A program made the position numbers and the translations under genes. Below the pieces are notes generated by a model. That model searched no databases. It saw only the letters and a list, made by a program, of their open reading frames with translations, and was not told the origin of the DNA. From positions 1 through 64,000 of the forward strand of contig NZ_JAANNO010000012.1 in the NCBI RefSeq assembly GCF_011250645.1: a stretch of DNA of 64,000 nucleotides, written 5' to 3'. Origin of the DNA: Motilibacter aurantiacus (GTDB lineage: Bacteria > Actinomycetota > Actinomycetes > Motilibacterales > Motilibacteraceae). Shown in pieces: positions 52,190 to 63,413 of the stretch (within the stretch, counting starts at the first letter, position 1; every line of letters starts with the position of its first letter).

Positions 52190-53352
52190 GTCGTGGCCCC
52201 CGTCCGCTCGGCCGGCCGGTCGAGCGTGGCCAGCACCTGCTGCACGAGGCGGCGCGGCGACGCGGCGTCGACGATCTCGGCGTACCGCTCCTGCCAGCCG
52301 CTGCCCGACGCCGCCTGCAGCCCGTCGATGACGCCGTCGGCGACATCGGCCGGCGCGAGCGAGGCGAACGTCGGGAGGACGCCGGAGAACACCTCGCCGA
52401 GCCCGCCCACGGACGTCGCCAGCACCGGGCGGCCGGCGGCGAGCGCCAGCCCGGCCACGCCGCTCTGCTCGGTGGCCGTGTAGGGCAGGACCACCAGGTC
52501 CGCGGCGGCGAACCAGCCGGCGACCTCCGGGTCGGGGACGCGGCCCACGAACCGGACGGCCGCTCCCAGGCCGAGCTCGTCGACGCGCGCGCGCACCGCG
52601 TCGAGGTAGTCGCGGTCGGCCTGCTCGAACCGGCCGAACGCCGGCGGCCGGGGGCGGACGTCCCCGGCCACGACGAGGCGCAGCCCGGAGACCGCGGCCG
52701 GGTCGCGGTCGCGCAGCACCGCCAGCCCCTCCACCAGCTCGCGCAGCCCCTTCTCCACGTGCACGTAGCCGAAGAGCAGCAGCACGCGGCTGCTGCCCAG
52801 AGCGTGCCGCTCGCGCAGCTCGCGCCCCGACACCGATCCAGCGGGCAGCGGGTACACGGGGTGCGGGTGGACGAGGACCCGGTCGGCGGGGATGCCCACC
52901 TGGCCGTGCGCCGTCGCGGCAGCGGCCGCGGTGTGCACGTGAGTGCGGTCGGTGGCCCGCGCCACGAGCCGGTAGTACGCCCGCCCCGGACGTCCCAGCC
53001 GCGCCAGGTCGCGGGTCACCTCGTGGTGCGTGACCACGACGTCCGCGCCGTGACGGCGCAGCGCCGCGGTCAGCAGCCACAGGGGCAGCAGGCCCGGGCC
53101 GTAGGTCGCGACGGAGTGCTGCACGTGGACGGCGTCCGGCCGCCACGACCGCGCCGACCGGTACGCGGCCAGCCAGCGCCGCGGCGACCAGCCCACCTGC
53201 CCCAGCACGGGCACGTCGCGCCCGGGGCGTGCGGTGGGCGTCAGCGCGGCGACCTCCACGCCCTCCTCCGCGTACGCCCGGCCGAGCCGCGCGGCGTAGT
53301 CGGCGATACCGTCGGGCGCCGGAGGCAGCGGCGCGACGAGGACCAGCCTCAC
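52186..53352 (-). CDS. glycosyltransferase family 4 (GT-B)
   Basis: 388 aa, GTG start at 53352. N-terminal VRLVLVAPLPPAPDGIADYAARL, VVVTHHEVTRDLARLG in the acceptor half, and LLFGYVHVEKGLRELVEGL with VLPYTATEQSGVAGLALAAGRPVLATSVGG in the donor half, as in GT4 enzymes. Adjacent to a second GT4 gene; probably extends the same oligosaccharide. Confidence 0.88.
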   Translation of the reverse strand: MRLVLVAPLPPAPDGIADYAARLGRAYAEEGVEVAALTPTARPGRDVPVLGQVGWSPRRWLAAYRSARSWRPDAVHVQHSVATYGPGLLPLWLLTAALRRHGADVVVTHHEVTRDLARLGRPGRAYYRLVARATDRTHVHTAAAAATAHGQVGIPADRVLVHPHPVYPLPAGSVSGRELRERHALGSSRVLLLFGYVHVEKGLRELVEGLAVLRDRDPAAVSGLRLVVAGDVRPRPPAFGRFEQADRDYLDAVRARVDELGLGAAVRFVGRVPDPEVAGWFAAADLVVLPYTATEQSGVAGLALAAGRPVLATSVGGLGEVFSGVLPTFASLAPADVADGVIDGLQAASGSGWQERYAEIVDAASPRRLVQQVLATLDRPAERTGATT

Positions 53353-54548
53353 GGTCGGTACACCTCCGCCAGCCCGGCGGCCAGGGCGTCCCAGTCGAAG
53401 CTCGCGGCCCGCTCGGCGGCTCCGCGGCGCCTCGCGGGCAGCTCGGCGAGCACGCGCTCGATCGCGTCCGCCAGCTCCTCCGGGCGGGCGGGGCACACCT
53501 CGCCGTCCACACCGGGCCGGATGAGCGCCCGGGCGAAGTTGTCCTCGGCGTCGCTCGTCACCACGGGGGTGCCGCAGGCGAGCGCCTCGAGCGCGACCAT
53601 CCCGAACCCCTCCCGCTCGCTGGGGAACGCAAGTACGGACGTGCTCTTCATGAGTGCGAGCACGTCCCCCCGGCGGTCGAGCGCCCCGCGGAAGCGGACG
53701 CTCGCCGCGAGCCCGAGCCGGTGGGCCAGGCCGCGCAGCCGGGTCTCCTCCGGGCCCTGGCCGATGACGTCGAGGCTCAGCCGGACGCCGCGCCCGTGCA
53801 GGACGGACAGCGCCTCGAGGAGCACGTGGACGTTCTTGTGCGCGAGCAGCCGGCCGACGCAGAGCAGATCGGCGGCATCGACTGCCGGCTCCACGCGGTC
53901 GATCTCCGCTCGGTCGACGCCGTTCGGCACGACCACGACGTGCGCCCGGCCCCTGCTCACCTCGGCCAGCCGTTCCGCCGTGCCGCTGGACGCGGCCACG
54001 ATCACGTCGGGCAGGGCGACCGCACGGCGCTCGCAAAACGAGGCGACGCTCCCGAGCGGGCCGAGGTAGCGCCGCCAGTAGGCCTGGCCCCAGACCTCGT
54101 GCCAGGTGACGACGAAGGGGCGCCGCTTGATCGTCGCGACCACCCGCAGCGGGAAGAGGTGCAGGAACGGGATCGCGTCGGCCTCGAGCACGTCGAACCG
54201 CTCGCGCAGCATCCGCAGGCAGGAGACGGCGAAGACCACGCCCTGGCGGATGGAGCGGCGGGAGCCGGCGTACAGCGGGACGTAGGGCGCCATGGCGTGC
54301 AGGACCACGTCACCCTCGCGGTGCTCCGTCGGCCCGTCCCACCAACGCATCGTGAAGACGTGCGCCTCGACGCCGTGCCGGCTCAGCCTTGACGTCAGCG
54401 CGTGCAGCCGCTCCTCCTTGCCGCCCTTGTGGAACGGATGGACGGCGTCGGACACGACAGCGACGCGCACCCTCGTAGTTGTCCTGGTAGTTGTCCTCGT
54501 CCGGGCCGCCGACGCGGACGCCTCGGGCGCAGGTGCCTCAACCGCCAC
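53349..54548 (-). CDS. glycosyltransferase family 4 (GT-B)
   Basis: 399 aa, GTG start at 54548; the first 26 residues are a Thr/Arg-rich leader, and a later GTG (VRVAVVSDA) could be the true start. Core GT4 features: VAVVSDAVHPFHKGGKEERL, VVTWHEVWGQAYWR, VVVPNGVDRAEID, CVGRLLAHKNVHVLLEAL and FPSEREGFGMVALEALACGTPVV. The best GT4 of the set, retaining, using a nucleotide sugar. Overlaps the small membrane gene by 11 bases. Confidence 0.88.
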   Translation of the reverse strand: MAVEAPAPEASASAARTRTTTRTTTRVRVAVVSDAVHPFHKGGKEERLHALTSRLSRHGVEAHVFTMRWWDGPTEHREGDVVLHAMAPYVPLYAGSRRSIRQGVVFAVSCLRMLRERFDVLEADAIPFLHLFPLRVVATIKRRPFVVTWHEVWGQAYWRRYLGPLGSVASFCERRAVALPDVIVAASSGTAERLAEVSRGRAHVVVVPNGVDRAEIDRVEPAVDAADLLCVGRLLAHKNVHVLLEALSVLHGRGVRLSLDVIGQGPEETRLRGLAHRLGLAASVRFRGALDRRGDVLALMKSTSVLAFPSEREGFGMVALEALACGTPVVTSDAEDNFARALIRPGVDGEVCPARPEELADAIERVLAELPARRRGAAERAASFDWDALAAGLAEVYRP

Positions 54549-55032
54549 AGGTGGCGCTCCCTCCCGTGCTGGCCGCCGGGTCCGTGGCCGGCAGCACCCA
54601 ATAGCTGATCCGCGAGCCGGGCCCGTCGTCGGGCGTCAGCTCGACCTGCACCCGGTTGCGCTGGGCGCAGTCGGCGACGTGCACCCGCACCGGCACCACG
54701 GCCGACCCTTCGGCCGCCAGCTCCAGGCGTCCGGAGGCGAGGGGACGGGCGCCCGCCTCCGGGCCGACGTACACCTGCCAGGTGAAGCCCCGCGCCTTGT
54801 CCGAGACGTTGTGGACGTCGAAGGCGAACCGGGCGCTGCCCGTGGCGGCCACGGACTCGGGGAGGAGTTCAGCATCGCTGAATGACAGTTCGGCGAACGC
54901 TTCTTCGGCTCCCTTCAGCCCGGCCGACCGCAGGAGCCCTTGCGCTGCGGGCATCTGCAGCGCACTCGGTATTGCCAGCGCGAGCACGGCAACCGCGGGG
55001 ACGACCACCCGTCCGGGCAGGGTGGGCCTCAC
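54538..55032 (-). CDS. membrane-anchored or secreted beta-sandwich protein
   Basis: 164 aa, GTG start at 55032. One N-terminal hydrophobic segment (VVVPAVAVLALAIPSALQ) acts as signal or anchor, followed by a beta-rich domain with FAFDVHNVSDKARGFTWQVYVGP and VVPVRVHVADCAQRNRVQVELTPDDGPGSRISYWVLPA, like a CARDB or DUF1616-type Ig fold. No enzyme residues. It sits between two glycosyltransferase genes and may hold or chaperone the polymer or an export component. Confidence 0.6.
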   Translation of the reverse strand: MRPTLPGRVVVPAVAVLALAIPSALQMPAAQGLLRSAGLKGAEEAFAELSFSDAELLPESVAATGSARFAFDVHNVSDKARGFTWQVYVGPEAGARPLASGRLELAAEGSAVVPVRVHVADCAQRNRVQVELTPDDGPGSRISYWVLPATDPAASTGGSATCGG

Positions 55033-55985
55033 TCCCCTGCCTCTGCCGCGGCGGGGACCCGTAGCGCGACGTTCGAGGGCGCGTCGGGCAGCGAGAGCAC
55101 CACGCGCTCGGCGGTCGTCGCCGGGCGCGCAGGCACCACGTGCAGATGACGCTGTGACGTGTCGGCGAGCAGCGCGGCCGCCGGCTGCGAGAGCCGGACC
55201 CGGCCGAGCACGCGGACACAGGACACCGCGTCACGCCAGCCGATCTTCTTGCCCGCCGCCCGGGTCCGGGAGTAGTACGACACCGGCACCTCGAACGGCC
55301 GGTAGCCGTGGCGCAGCACGCTCGCCGTGATCTCCGTGTCCAGGCCGAACCGCGTCTCCGTCAGGCGCATGCCCCGCAGCAGGTCGAGCGGCACGAGCTT
55401 CAGGCAGGTGTGCAGGTCGCTGATGTAGCTGTCGAACAGCACGTTCGCCAGCATCGTCATCGCCTTGTTCCCCGCTCCGTAGCGGAAGGACGAGTAGACG
55501 GTGTTCGCCCCGAACAGCCGAGTCCCGTAGACCACCTGCGCACGCCCGGCCATCACCGGGGCCAGCAGTCGGGGGATGTCCTCCGCCGAGTACTCCAGGT
55601 CCGCGTCGAACGGCAGCAGGTGGGTCCCCCGCGCCACCGCCATCCCGGTCAGCAGGGCGGCGCCCTTGCCCAGGTTCCGCACGTGGCGGTGGATCTGCAG
55701 CCGCGGGTCCTCGAACCCGCTGAGCTGCTCGTACGTGCCGTCGCTGCTGCCGTCGTCGACGACGATCAGCTCGATCGGGCAGGGGTACGGCGCGTCCAGG
55801 ACGTGCTCCACGGCACGGCGGATCGTGGCGGCCTCGTTGTAGGCCGGCATCACGATCGAGAGGAAGACCTCCCCCGGGCGACCGGGTGCCGGCAGGGGGC
55901 CTCCCTCCGGCTCGTCGTCGGCGGCGCGCTTGCGGATCAGCGTGTCCGACGGCTGGCCACTCGGCGGCAGCATCCTCGGAGTCAT
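55029..55985 (-). CDS. glycosyltransferase family 2, dolichyl-phosphate-sugar synthase-like
   Basis: 318 aa from ATG 55985. GT-A fold of the DPM1/undecaprenyl type: FLSIVMPAYNEAATIRRAV, LIVVDDGSSDGT, NLGKGAALLTGM, LPFDADLEYSAEDIPRL, and DLHTCLKLVPLDLL. Such enzymes make polyprenyl-phosphate sugars as donors. First gene of the ten-gene operon; its promoter region lies upstream to 56100. The C-terminal 70 residues (TAERVVLSLPDAPSNVAL) are an extra, unrecognised tail. Confidence 0.88.
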   Translation of the reverse strand: MTPRMLPPSGQPSDTLIRKRAADDEPEGGPLPAPGRPGEVFLSIVMPAYNEAATIRRAVEHVLDAPYPCPIELIVVDDGSSDGTYEQLSGFEDPRLQIHRHVRNLGKGAALLTGMAVARGTHLLPFDADLEYSAEDIPRLLAPVMAGRAQVVYGTRLFGANTVYSSFRYGAGNKAMTMLANVLFDSYISDLHTCLKLVPLDLLRGMRLTETRFGLDTEITASVLRHGYRPFEVPVSYYSRTRAAGKKIGWRDAVSCVRVLGRVRLSQPAAALLADTSQRHLHVVPARPATTAERVVLSLPDAPSNVALRVPAAAEAGE

Positions 55986-56555
55986 GCGACCTTCCCCTCT
56001 TTCCCTGGGTCTTGACGCTCAGCAGTCGGCCGGTCACAGAGAGCACGGTAGTTATGTCAGATCTCGTGAGGGTTAATGACCTCTTACCTCAACGTGAAGG
56101 TCTGAGCACCCACTGTAACGATCTTGATCGACAAGGAGCCGCTCGGCCGCGCAGCGCGACGGACAATTCGCCCGAACGAGTGCCTATGCCGCTCCACGCG
56201 GCGTGACAGGAGCGGCGCCGGGACGCCCTGCCGACGGCGACACGTCGGCATCGACGCAGCCGCACTGCCGCTCGGTTCCACGGACCCAGCGGGCCCGCGG
56301 CCCAGGGGGGCCGTACCCACTACTGATCGTTTCCGAACGGGTGAGCTGCGTAACAATGACCATGGTCCGGGCGGGGGGCCCGCGGTAGGCCGCGCAGCAG
56401 CGGACGGGCTAACCCGTGCGGCCGTATCCCGGCGAGTGGTTCACGTCTCCTGGGTGACAGGAAGGCCGGACACGCCGGAGGCGTTGAAGGTGGCGCGGAC
56501 CACAGCCGAAGAGCACTCTGAGAGGGCTCGGCACGAGCCAGAAGGGAGGCTTGCG
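55986..56555. other. intergenic region before the polysaccharide operon and DUF5999 gene
   Basis: 570 bases with no convincing gene. Around 56040-56120 the DNA is less GC-rich (TATGTCAGATCTCGTGAGG, TTAATGACCTCTTACC) and holds an imperfect 16-base palindrome at 56086-56101 (ACCT...AGGT, six of eight pairs). It may hold the operon's promoter and an operator. Promoter for the DUF5999 gene should lie in the right half. Confidence 0.45.
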
Positions 56556-56750
56556 ATGAAGTGCACACATCTGCCCGCCTGTCCGGCGGCGGACGCCGTG
56601 GATCACGAGGCGGCAGCCATCGTGTCCGGCCACCCTGAGCAGGGGTGGTTCCTGCTGTGCAACGGCGTCGTCATCTTCGACGACACCGGGCACCTGTTGC
56701 CGAACGGCAGGGCGGTCGCCCCGCACCGTGCGATGACCAACGCGGCCTGA
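56556..56750 (+). CDS. DUF5999 family protein
   Basis: 64 aa from ATG 56556 with GAAGGGAGG upstream. The sequence matches DUF5999: CTHLPACPAADAVDHEAA, HPEQGWFLLCNGVVIFDDTGHLLPNG and APHR. The CxH...C pattern near the N terminus plus a later Cys may bind a metal. Function unknown; widespread in actinobacteria. Ends just before the run of three hairpins. Confidence 0.85.
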   Translation: MKCTHLPACPAADAVDHEAAAIVSGHPEQGWFLLCNGVVIFDDTGHLLPNGRAVAPHRAMTNAA

Positions 56751-56754
56751 GCCG

Positions 56755-56816
56755 GTGCCCGGCGACAACGCCGGGCACGCGGCTCGGGCCGCGTGCCTGC
56801 CCCTCGGGGCAGGCAC
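56755..56816. terminator. three overlapping perfect hairpins between convergent genes
   Basis: Three perfect inverted repeats in a row: 56755-56778 (10-base arms, ACAA loop), 56775-56796 (nine-base arms, TCGG loop) and 56793-56816 (11-base arms, two-base loop). Each shares four bases with the next, so the middle one competes with the outer two. They separate the DUF5999 gene (+) and gcvP (-) and probably end both messages. Confidence 0.75.
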
Positions 56817-56825
56817 GAGAAGGGC

Positions 56826-59741
<2,916 letters not shown>

Positions 59742-59770
59742 GAGGCCTCCCGGGCATGACGGGTCAGGGC

Positions 59771-60000
59771 CTCCCCCTCTGTCCTGGTGCCTGAGAGCTT
59801 CACCGGCCCACATCGTCGGGGCCCGGCTTTCACCGTCGGCGAGCGGTCGGCTCCCGCGCCGTACGCGATGTCCGCGTACGAGGAGCCGCCGTCTGCTTTC
59901 CAGAGGTGTCTGTCCCGAACGGTCCGTGGGCCTGAGAGGTTCGTGGGGAGAATTGCTCCTTCGGCGCGCCTCCGCCGGCTGCGGAGGCGACTCTCCCGTC
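59771..60000 (-). promoter_or_regulatory. tandem glycine riboswitch
   Basis: On the minus strand the leader of gcvP contains two copies of the glycine aptamer core. The first ends CGCCGAAGGAGCAATTCTCC then CTCTCAGGC; the second ends GGTGAAGC, then CTCTCAGGC, then AGGACAGAGGGG. These are the well-known conserved blocks of the tandem glycine riboswitch. Glycine binding normally turns gcv genes on. Confidence 0.85.
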
Positions 60001-60073
60001 CGGGGTCGTCGACGCACCTACCCTAGCCGAGGAAGGACGCCCCTGCCGGGCACGACCGGCGCCGGGAGGGGCC

Positions 60074-60712
60074 TCAGCCGGTACGGCGAGCGCGCCGCTT
60101 GGCCAGCTCGTCCAGGGACGCAGGCGTGCCTGACTCGTCGGCCTCGCCCTCGGCGTCGGGGCGTACGCCGGGAAGCTCGGCGAGCGAGCCCTCGACCTCA
60201 CGCCAGACACGGCCGACGGCGATGCCGAACACGCCCTGGCCACCCTGGACCAGGTCGACCACCTCGTCGGCAGAGGTGCACTCGTAGACGCTCGCCCCGT
60301 CGCTCATGAGCGTGATCTGGGCGAGGTCCTCCACCCCGCGGTCGCGCAGGTGATGGACGGCCGCCCGGATGTTCTGCAGCGAGACGCCGGTGTCCAGCAG
60401 CCGCTTGACGACCTTGAGCACGAGGATGTCGCGGAAGGAGTAGAGCCGCTGGGACCCCGAGCCCGCCGCCGAGCGCACGCTCGGCTCCACCAGGCCGGTC
60501 CGTGCCCAGTAGTCCAGCTGGCGGTAGGTGATGCCGGCCGCGGCGCACGCGGTGGGGCCGCGGTAGCCCATGTCGTCCGGCAGCGTGGTCAGCTGGCCCG
60601 GGAAGAGCATCTCCTGGGTGGCCTTGGGTAGCCGCCCCGAGGAGTCCCGTGCCGTGCTGCCGACCGCTCCGCTCGCGGAGACGCCACCGTCCGAGCCGGT
60701 ACCCCGGGCCAT
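60074..60712 (-). CDS. MerR-family regulator (Rv1830-like)
   Basis: 212 aa from ATG 60712. MerR DNA-binding domain at about 45-115: GYRGPTACAAAGITYRQLDYWARTGLVEP, then GSQRLYSFRDILVLKVVKRLLDTGVSLQNIRAAVHHLRD. A disordered N terminus of about 45 residues and an unknown C-terminal domain flank it. By position in the conserved block (gcvH-FHA-MerR-DUF151-MerR-gcvP) this is the counterpart of M. tuberculosis Rv1830. Function there is linked to growth but not well defined. Confidence 0.85.
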   Translation of the reverse strand: MARGTGSDGGVSASGAVGSTARDSSGRLPKATQEMLFPGQLTTLPDDMGYRGPTACAAAGITYRQLDYWARTGLVEPSVRSAAGSGSQRLYSFRDILVLKVVKRLLDTGVSLQNIRAAVHHLRDRGVEDLAQITLMSDGASVYECTSADEVVDLVQGGQGVFGIAVGRVWREVEGSLAELPGVRPDAEGEADESGTPASLDELAKRRARRTG

Positions 60713-60901
60713 GCCGTCCTCCGTCCAGCCGTCGCGGGTCTGCGTCAGGGGCCGGGGAAGGGCGTCCAGGCTGCGGCCTGATCTGCTCCCACCGGTGGAA
60801 CTACAGCGACGGCGTTTCCCTCCGAACGGTACGGGGGTGGCGAGTGCGGGGTCAACGAGCCGCCTGGGCGTGTCGCGGCCGGGTCTGCGGTTGGCGGACG
60901 G

Positions 60902-61390
60902 TCAGCCCGAGCTGCCCGGAGCCCCGCCGGCCTCGAAGTCCTCCGGTGAGATCGAGTCGAGGAACTCGCGGAACTTCTCCACCTCGTCCTCCTGCTCGTC
61001 CGGGATCGCGATGGCTGCCTCGTCGAGGACCGCGTCCGCGCAGAAGATCGGGCTCGACGTGCGCAGGGCCAGCGCGATCGCGTCCGACGGCCGGCTGCTG
61101 ACCTCCACCCCGCCGGAGAGCCGGAGCTCGGCGTAGAAGACGCCGTCACGCAGGCCGGTGATGCGGACCTGCTCGAGCTCGCGGCCGACCGCGCCGAGCA
61201 CGTCGCGCAACAGGTCGTGGGTCAGCGGCCGCGCGGGCACGACACCCTGCTGGGCGAAGGCGATGGCCGTGGCCTCGACCGCTCCGATCCAGATGGGCAG
61301 GTAGCGCTCACCGTCCGCTTCCTTCAACAGGACGATGGGCTGGTTCGAGGGCATCTCTACCCGGACGCCGACGACGTCGAGCTGGCGCAC
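60902..61390 (-). CDS. bifunctional nuclease family protein (DUF151)
   Basis: 162 aa, GTG start at 61390. DUF151 pattern: VGVRVEMPSNQPIVLLKEADGERYLPIWIGAVEATAIAFA, THDLLRDVL, VFYAELRL and RPSDAIALALRTSSPIF. Family members act on DNA and RNA in plants; the actinobacterial protein (Rv1829) is conserved in this operon but its role is unclear. Acidic C-terminal tail of about 30 residues. Confidence 0.92.
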   Translation of the reverse strand: MRQLDVVGVRVEMPSNQPIVLLKEADGERYLPIWIGAVEATAIAFAQQGVVPARPLTHDLLRDVLGAVGRELEQVRITGLRDGVFYAELRLSGGVEVSSRPSDAIALALRTSSPIFCADAVLDEAAIAIPDEQEDEVEKFREFLDSISPEDFEAGGAPGSSG

Positions 61391-61475
61391 TCGGCAACCC
61401 TACCTCTCACGGACGGGCTCTGCGGCCCCTCGAAACGGTCCTTGTGCGGCACTGCCTGCCCACCGCGGTCCCGGC

Positions 61476-62225
61476 CTATCCGCGGTGGAGCGCGGCCTTC
61501 ACCAACAACGCGTGCAGCCGGACCGAGAGCGCGCCCAGCTCGCGGGTGGCCTCCTCGGCCCTGGCCTGAGCCTCCGGGCTGCGCTGGCGCAGCAGCGGCC
61601 GGGTGACCTGCTCGACCAGGCCGGCCTCCCGGTCGGCTGCGGTCTTGAAGGGGCGCAGGTGGCGCGGCTCGACGCCGAACCGGGCCAGCTCGCCCACCGT
61701 CCGCGCGATGAGCAACGCGTCGCCGTCGAAGAAGCCGTCGGCCGTCGCCGGGGCGACCAGCCCGTAGCCCTCGATCTCGCGCAGCGCCGACTCCTCGATA
61801 CCGGCCGCCTCGCACAGCTCGCTGCGCGCGAGCCGCAGCCCTGCCCCGTCGCGCCGGAACGTCTCCGGCCCGGGGAACCCGCCCGCGTCGGGCGCCGGCC
61901 GCGGCGCGCGTGGCGCCCCGGACTGGTCCTCCGGCGGCTCGAGCCCCCGGTCGATGGCGTCCAGGTGCTCCTTGATCACCCGCAGCGGGAGGTACCGGTC
62001 ACGCTGCGCGCGCAGCACATAACGCAGCCGCTCCACGTCCTCGGCGGCGAACTTGCGGTAGCCCGACGCCGTCCGCTGCGGCTCGACCAGGCCCTCGGCC
62101 TCGAGAAACCTGATCTTGGAGATCGTGACGTCCGCGAACTCCTGGCGCAGGGCGGCCAGGACCTCGCCGATGCTCATCGTCGCCATGCCCCGCGCGGGAC
62201 CGACGCCGGCGGGCAGCGGCCTCAC
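61476..62225 (-). CDS. ftsR: MerR-family cell-division regulator (FtsR-like)
   Basis: 249 aa, GTG start at 62225, overlapping the FHA gene by four bases. MerR domain at about 15-85 (MSIGEVLAALRQEFADVTISKIRFLEAEGLVEPQRTASGYRKF) followed by a second helical domain. It is the counterpart of Rv1828 and of Corynebacterium FtsR, which activates ftsZ. Unlike many MerR proteins it has no cysteine-based metal site. Confidence 0.87.
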   Translation of the reverse strand: MRPLPAGVGPARGMATMSIGEVLAALRQEFADVTISKIRFLEAEGLVEPQRTASGYRKFAAEDVERLRYVLRAQRDRYLPLRVIKEHLDAIDRGLEPPEDQSGAPRAPRPAPDAGGFPGPETFRRDGAGLRLARSELCEAAGIEESALREIEGYGLVAPATADGFFDGDALLIARTVGELARFGVEPRHLRPFKTAADREAGLVEQVTRPLLRQRSPEAQARAEEATRELGALSVRLHALLVKAALHRG

Positions 62226-62770
62226 GCCACGGCTCCTCCACCGCTCGGCAGGAACACCATGCGGTACTTGCCGACCTGGACCTCGTCGCCGTCGACGAGC
62301 ACGACCTCGTCGATGCGCTCGCGGTTGACGTAGGTGCCGTTCAGGCTGCCCACGTCGCGGACGGTGAAGCCGGCACCCACGCGGACGAACTCCGCGTGCC
62401 GCCGGGACACCGTCACGTCGTCGAGGAAGATGTCGCTCTCCGGGTGGCGCCCCGCCGTCGTGACGTCCTCGTCGAGGAGGAAGCGGCTGCCGGCGTTGGG
62501 GCCACGGCGCACCACCAGCAGCGCCGAGCCCGGCGGCAGCGCCTCGACCGCTGCGAGGTCGGCCGCGGAGACCGCGGGAAGGTCACCGCTCGCGTCGGCG
62601 TCGGTCTCCGCGGAGGTGCCCGGGCCGACCGGGGCCAGCCCGGAGATGGACTGCGTCGACGTGATGTCCGCCCCACCGGGGCCGCCGGCGGCGCGCAGCG
62701 AGCTTCCGCAGTTGCTGCAGAAGCGGGCGTCGTCGGGGTTCGCGTGTCCGCAGTTCGTGCAGACCGGCAT
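62222..62770 (-). CDS. garA: zinc-ribbon FHA-domain protein (GarA/OdhI-like)
   Basis: 182 aa from ATG 62770. An N-terminal zinc ribbon (Cys4, Cys7, Cys18, Cys21), a flexible Ser/Thr-rich linker (about 28-75), and a C-terminal FHA domain with GRHPESDIFLDD, SRRHAEF and GSLNGTYVN, the phosphothreonine-binding set. In Corynebacterium and mycobacteria OdhI/GarA control the oxoglutarate dehydrogenase switch when an N-terminal ETTS is unphosphorylated. That exact ETTS is not seen here (ITSTQS), and the zinc ribbon is extra, so the partner set may differ. Confidence 0.85.
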   Translation of the reverse strand: MPVCTNCGHANPDDARFCSNCGSSLRAAGGPGGADITSTQSISGLAPVGPGTSAETDADASGDLPAVSAADLAAVEALPPGSALLVVRRGPNAGSRFLLDEDVTTAGRHPESDIFLDDVTVSRRHAEFVRVGAGFTVRDVGSLNGTYVNRERIDEVVLVDGDEVQVGKYRMVFLPSGGGAVA

Positions 62771-62951
62771 GCGTGGGGCCTCCTCGATGTGGGCCTCGTC
62801 GGAACAGCAGGTCTCCACCGTAGTGCCGCAACCTAAGGCTGTCGGCACCGACCGTCAACCGAAGGTCGAGGGTGAGACTGTGCCCCGGCTGCGATGCGCA
62901 ACCGGCGGGCCGGGACGTACCCACCTTCCCGGCCGCCCCACCGCGCAGCCG

Positions 62952-63329
62952 TCAGGAGGCGCCGGTCTGGGCCGCGTACGCGTCGGCGTCGAGCAGCCCG
63001 GCCACCTGGGCGGCGTCGGCCGGCTCCACCTCGAACATCCACCCCTCGCCGTACGGGTCGGAGTTGATCAGCTCGGGCGTCGCCTCGAGCGCCTCGTTGC
63101 AGGCCGTGACCGTGCCGGTCACCGGGGAGTAGACGTCGCTGACGCTCTTGGTCGACTCGACCTCGCCGCAGGGCTCGCCGGCCCGCACCGAGGCGCCGAC
63201 CTCGGGGAGCGTGACGAAGACGACGTCACCGAGGGCGTCCTGGGCGAAGTCGGTGATGCCCACCCGTACGGTCGCGCCGTCGCGGACCCACTCGTGCTGG
63301 GGGGTGTAGCGGAGCTCCTGGGGCAGCAC
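62952..63329 (-). CDS. gcvH: glycine cleavage system H protein
   Basis: 125 aa, GTG start at 63329 (GAGAGG upstream). Lipoyl domain with the modified Lys61 in GEVESTKSVSDVYSP, and the typical YTPQHEWV start and NSDPYGEGWMFEVEP end. It carries the aminomethyl group from GcvP to the T-protein. The gcvH-FHA-MerR-DUF151-MerR-gcvP order is the standard actinobacterial one. Confidence 0.97.
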   Translation of the reverse strand: MLPQELRYTPQHEWVRDGATVRVGITDFAQDALGDVVFVTLPEVGASVRAGEPCGEVESTKSVSDVYSPVTGTVTACNEALEATPELINSDPYGEGWMFEVEPADAAQVAGLLDADAYAAQTGAS

Positions 63330-63413
63330 GTCACGCCTCTCGTCATGGGCGGGCGGCCCGGCCGCCGCCCTGCCAGTGCGCTCGCATTGTGGCGGGTGAG
63401 GGTCGTGGCGGCA

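Noticed and set aside
56068-56083. GAGGGTTAATGACCTC as an operator palindrome
   Set aside because: Only the outer four pairs match; the palindrome at 56086-56101 is better, and neither is convincing on its own.
56124-56555. Upstream extension of the DUF5999 frame to 56124
   Set aside because: The extra residues are of shadow composition, while a good GAAGGGAGG site and the family start fall at 56556.
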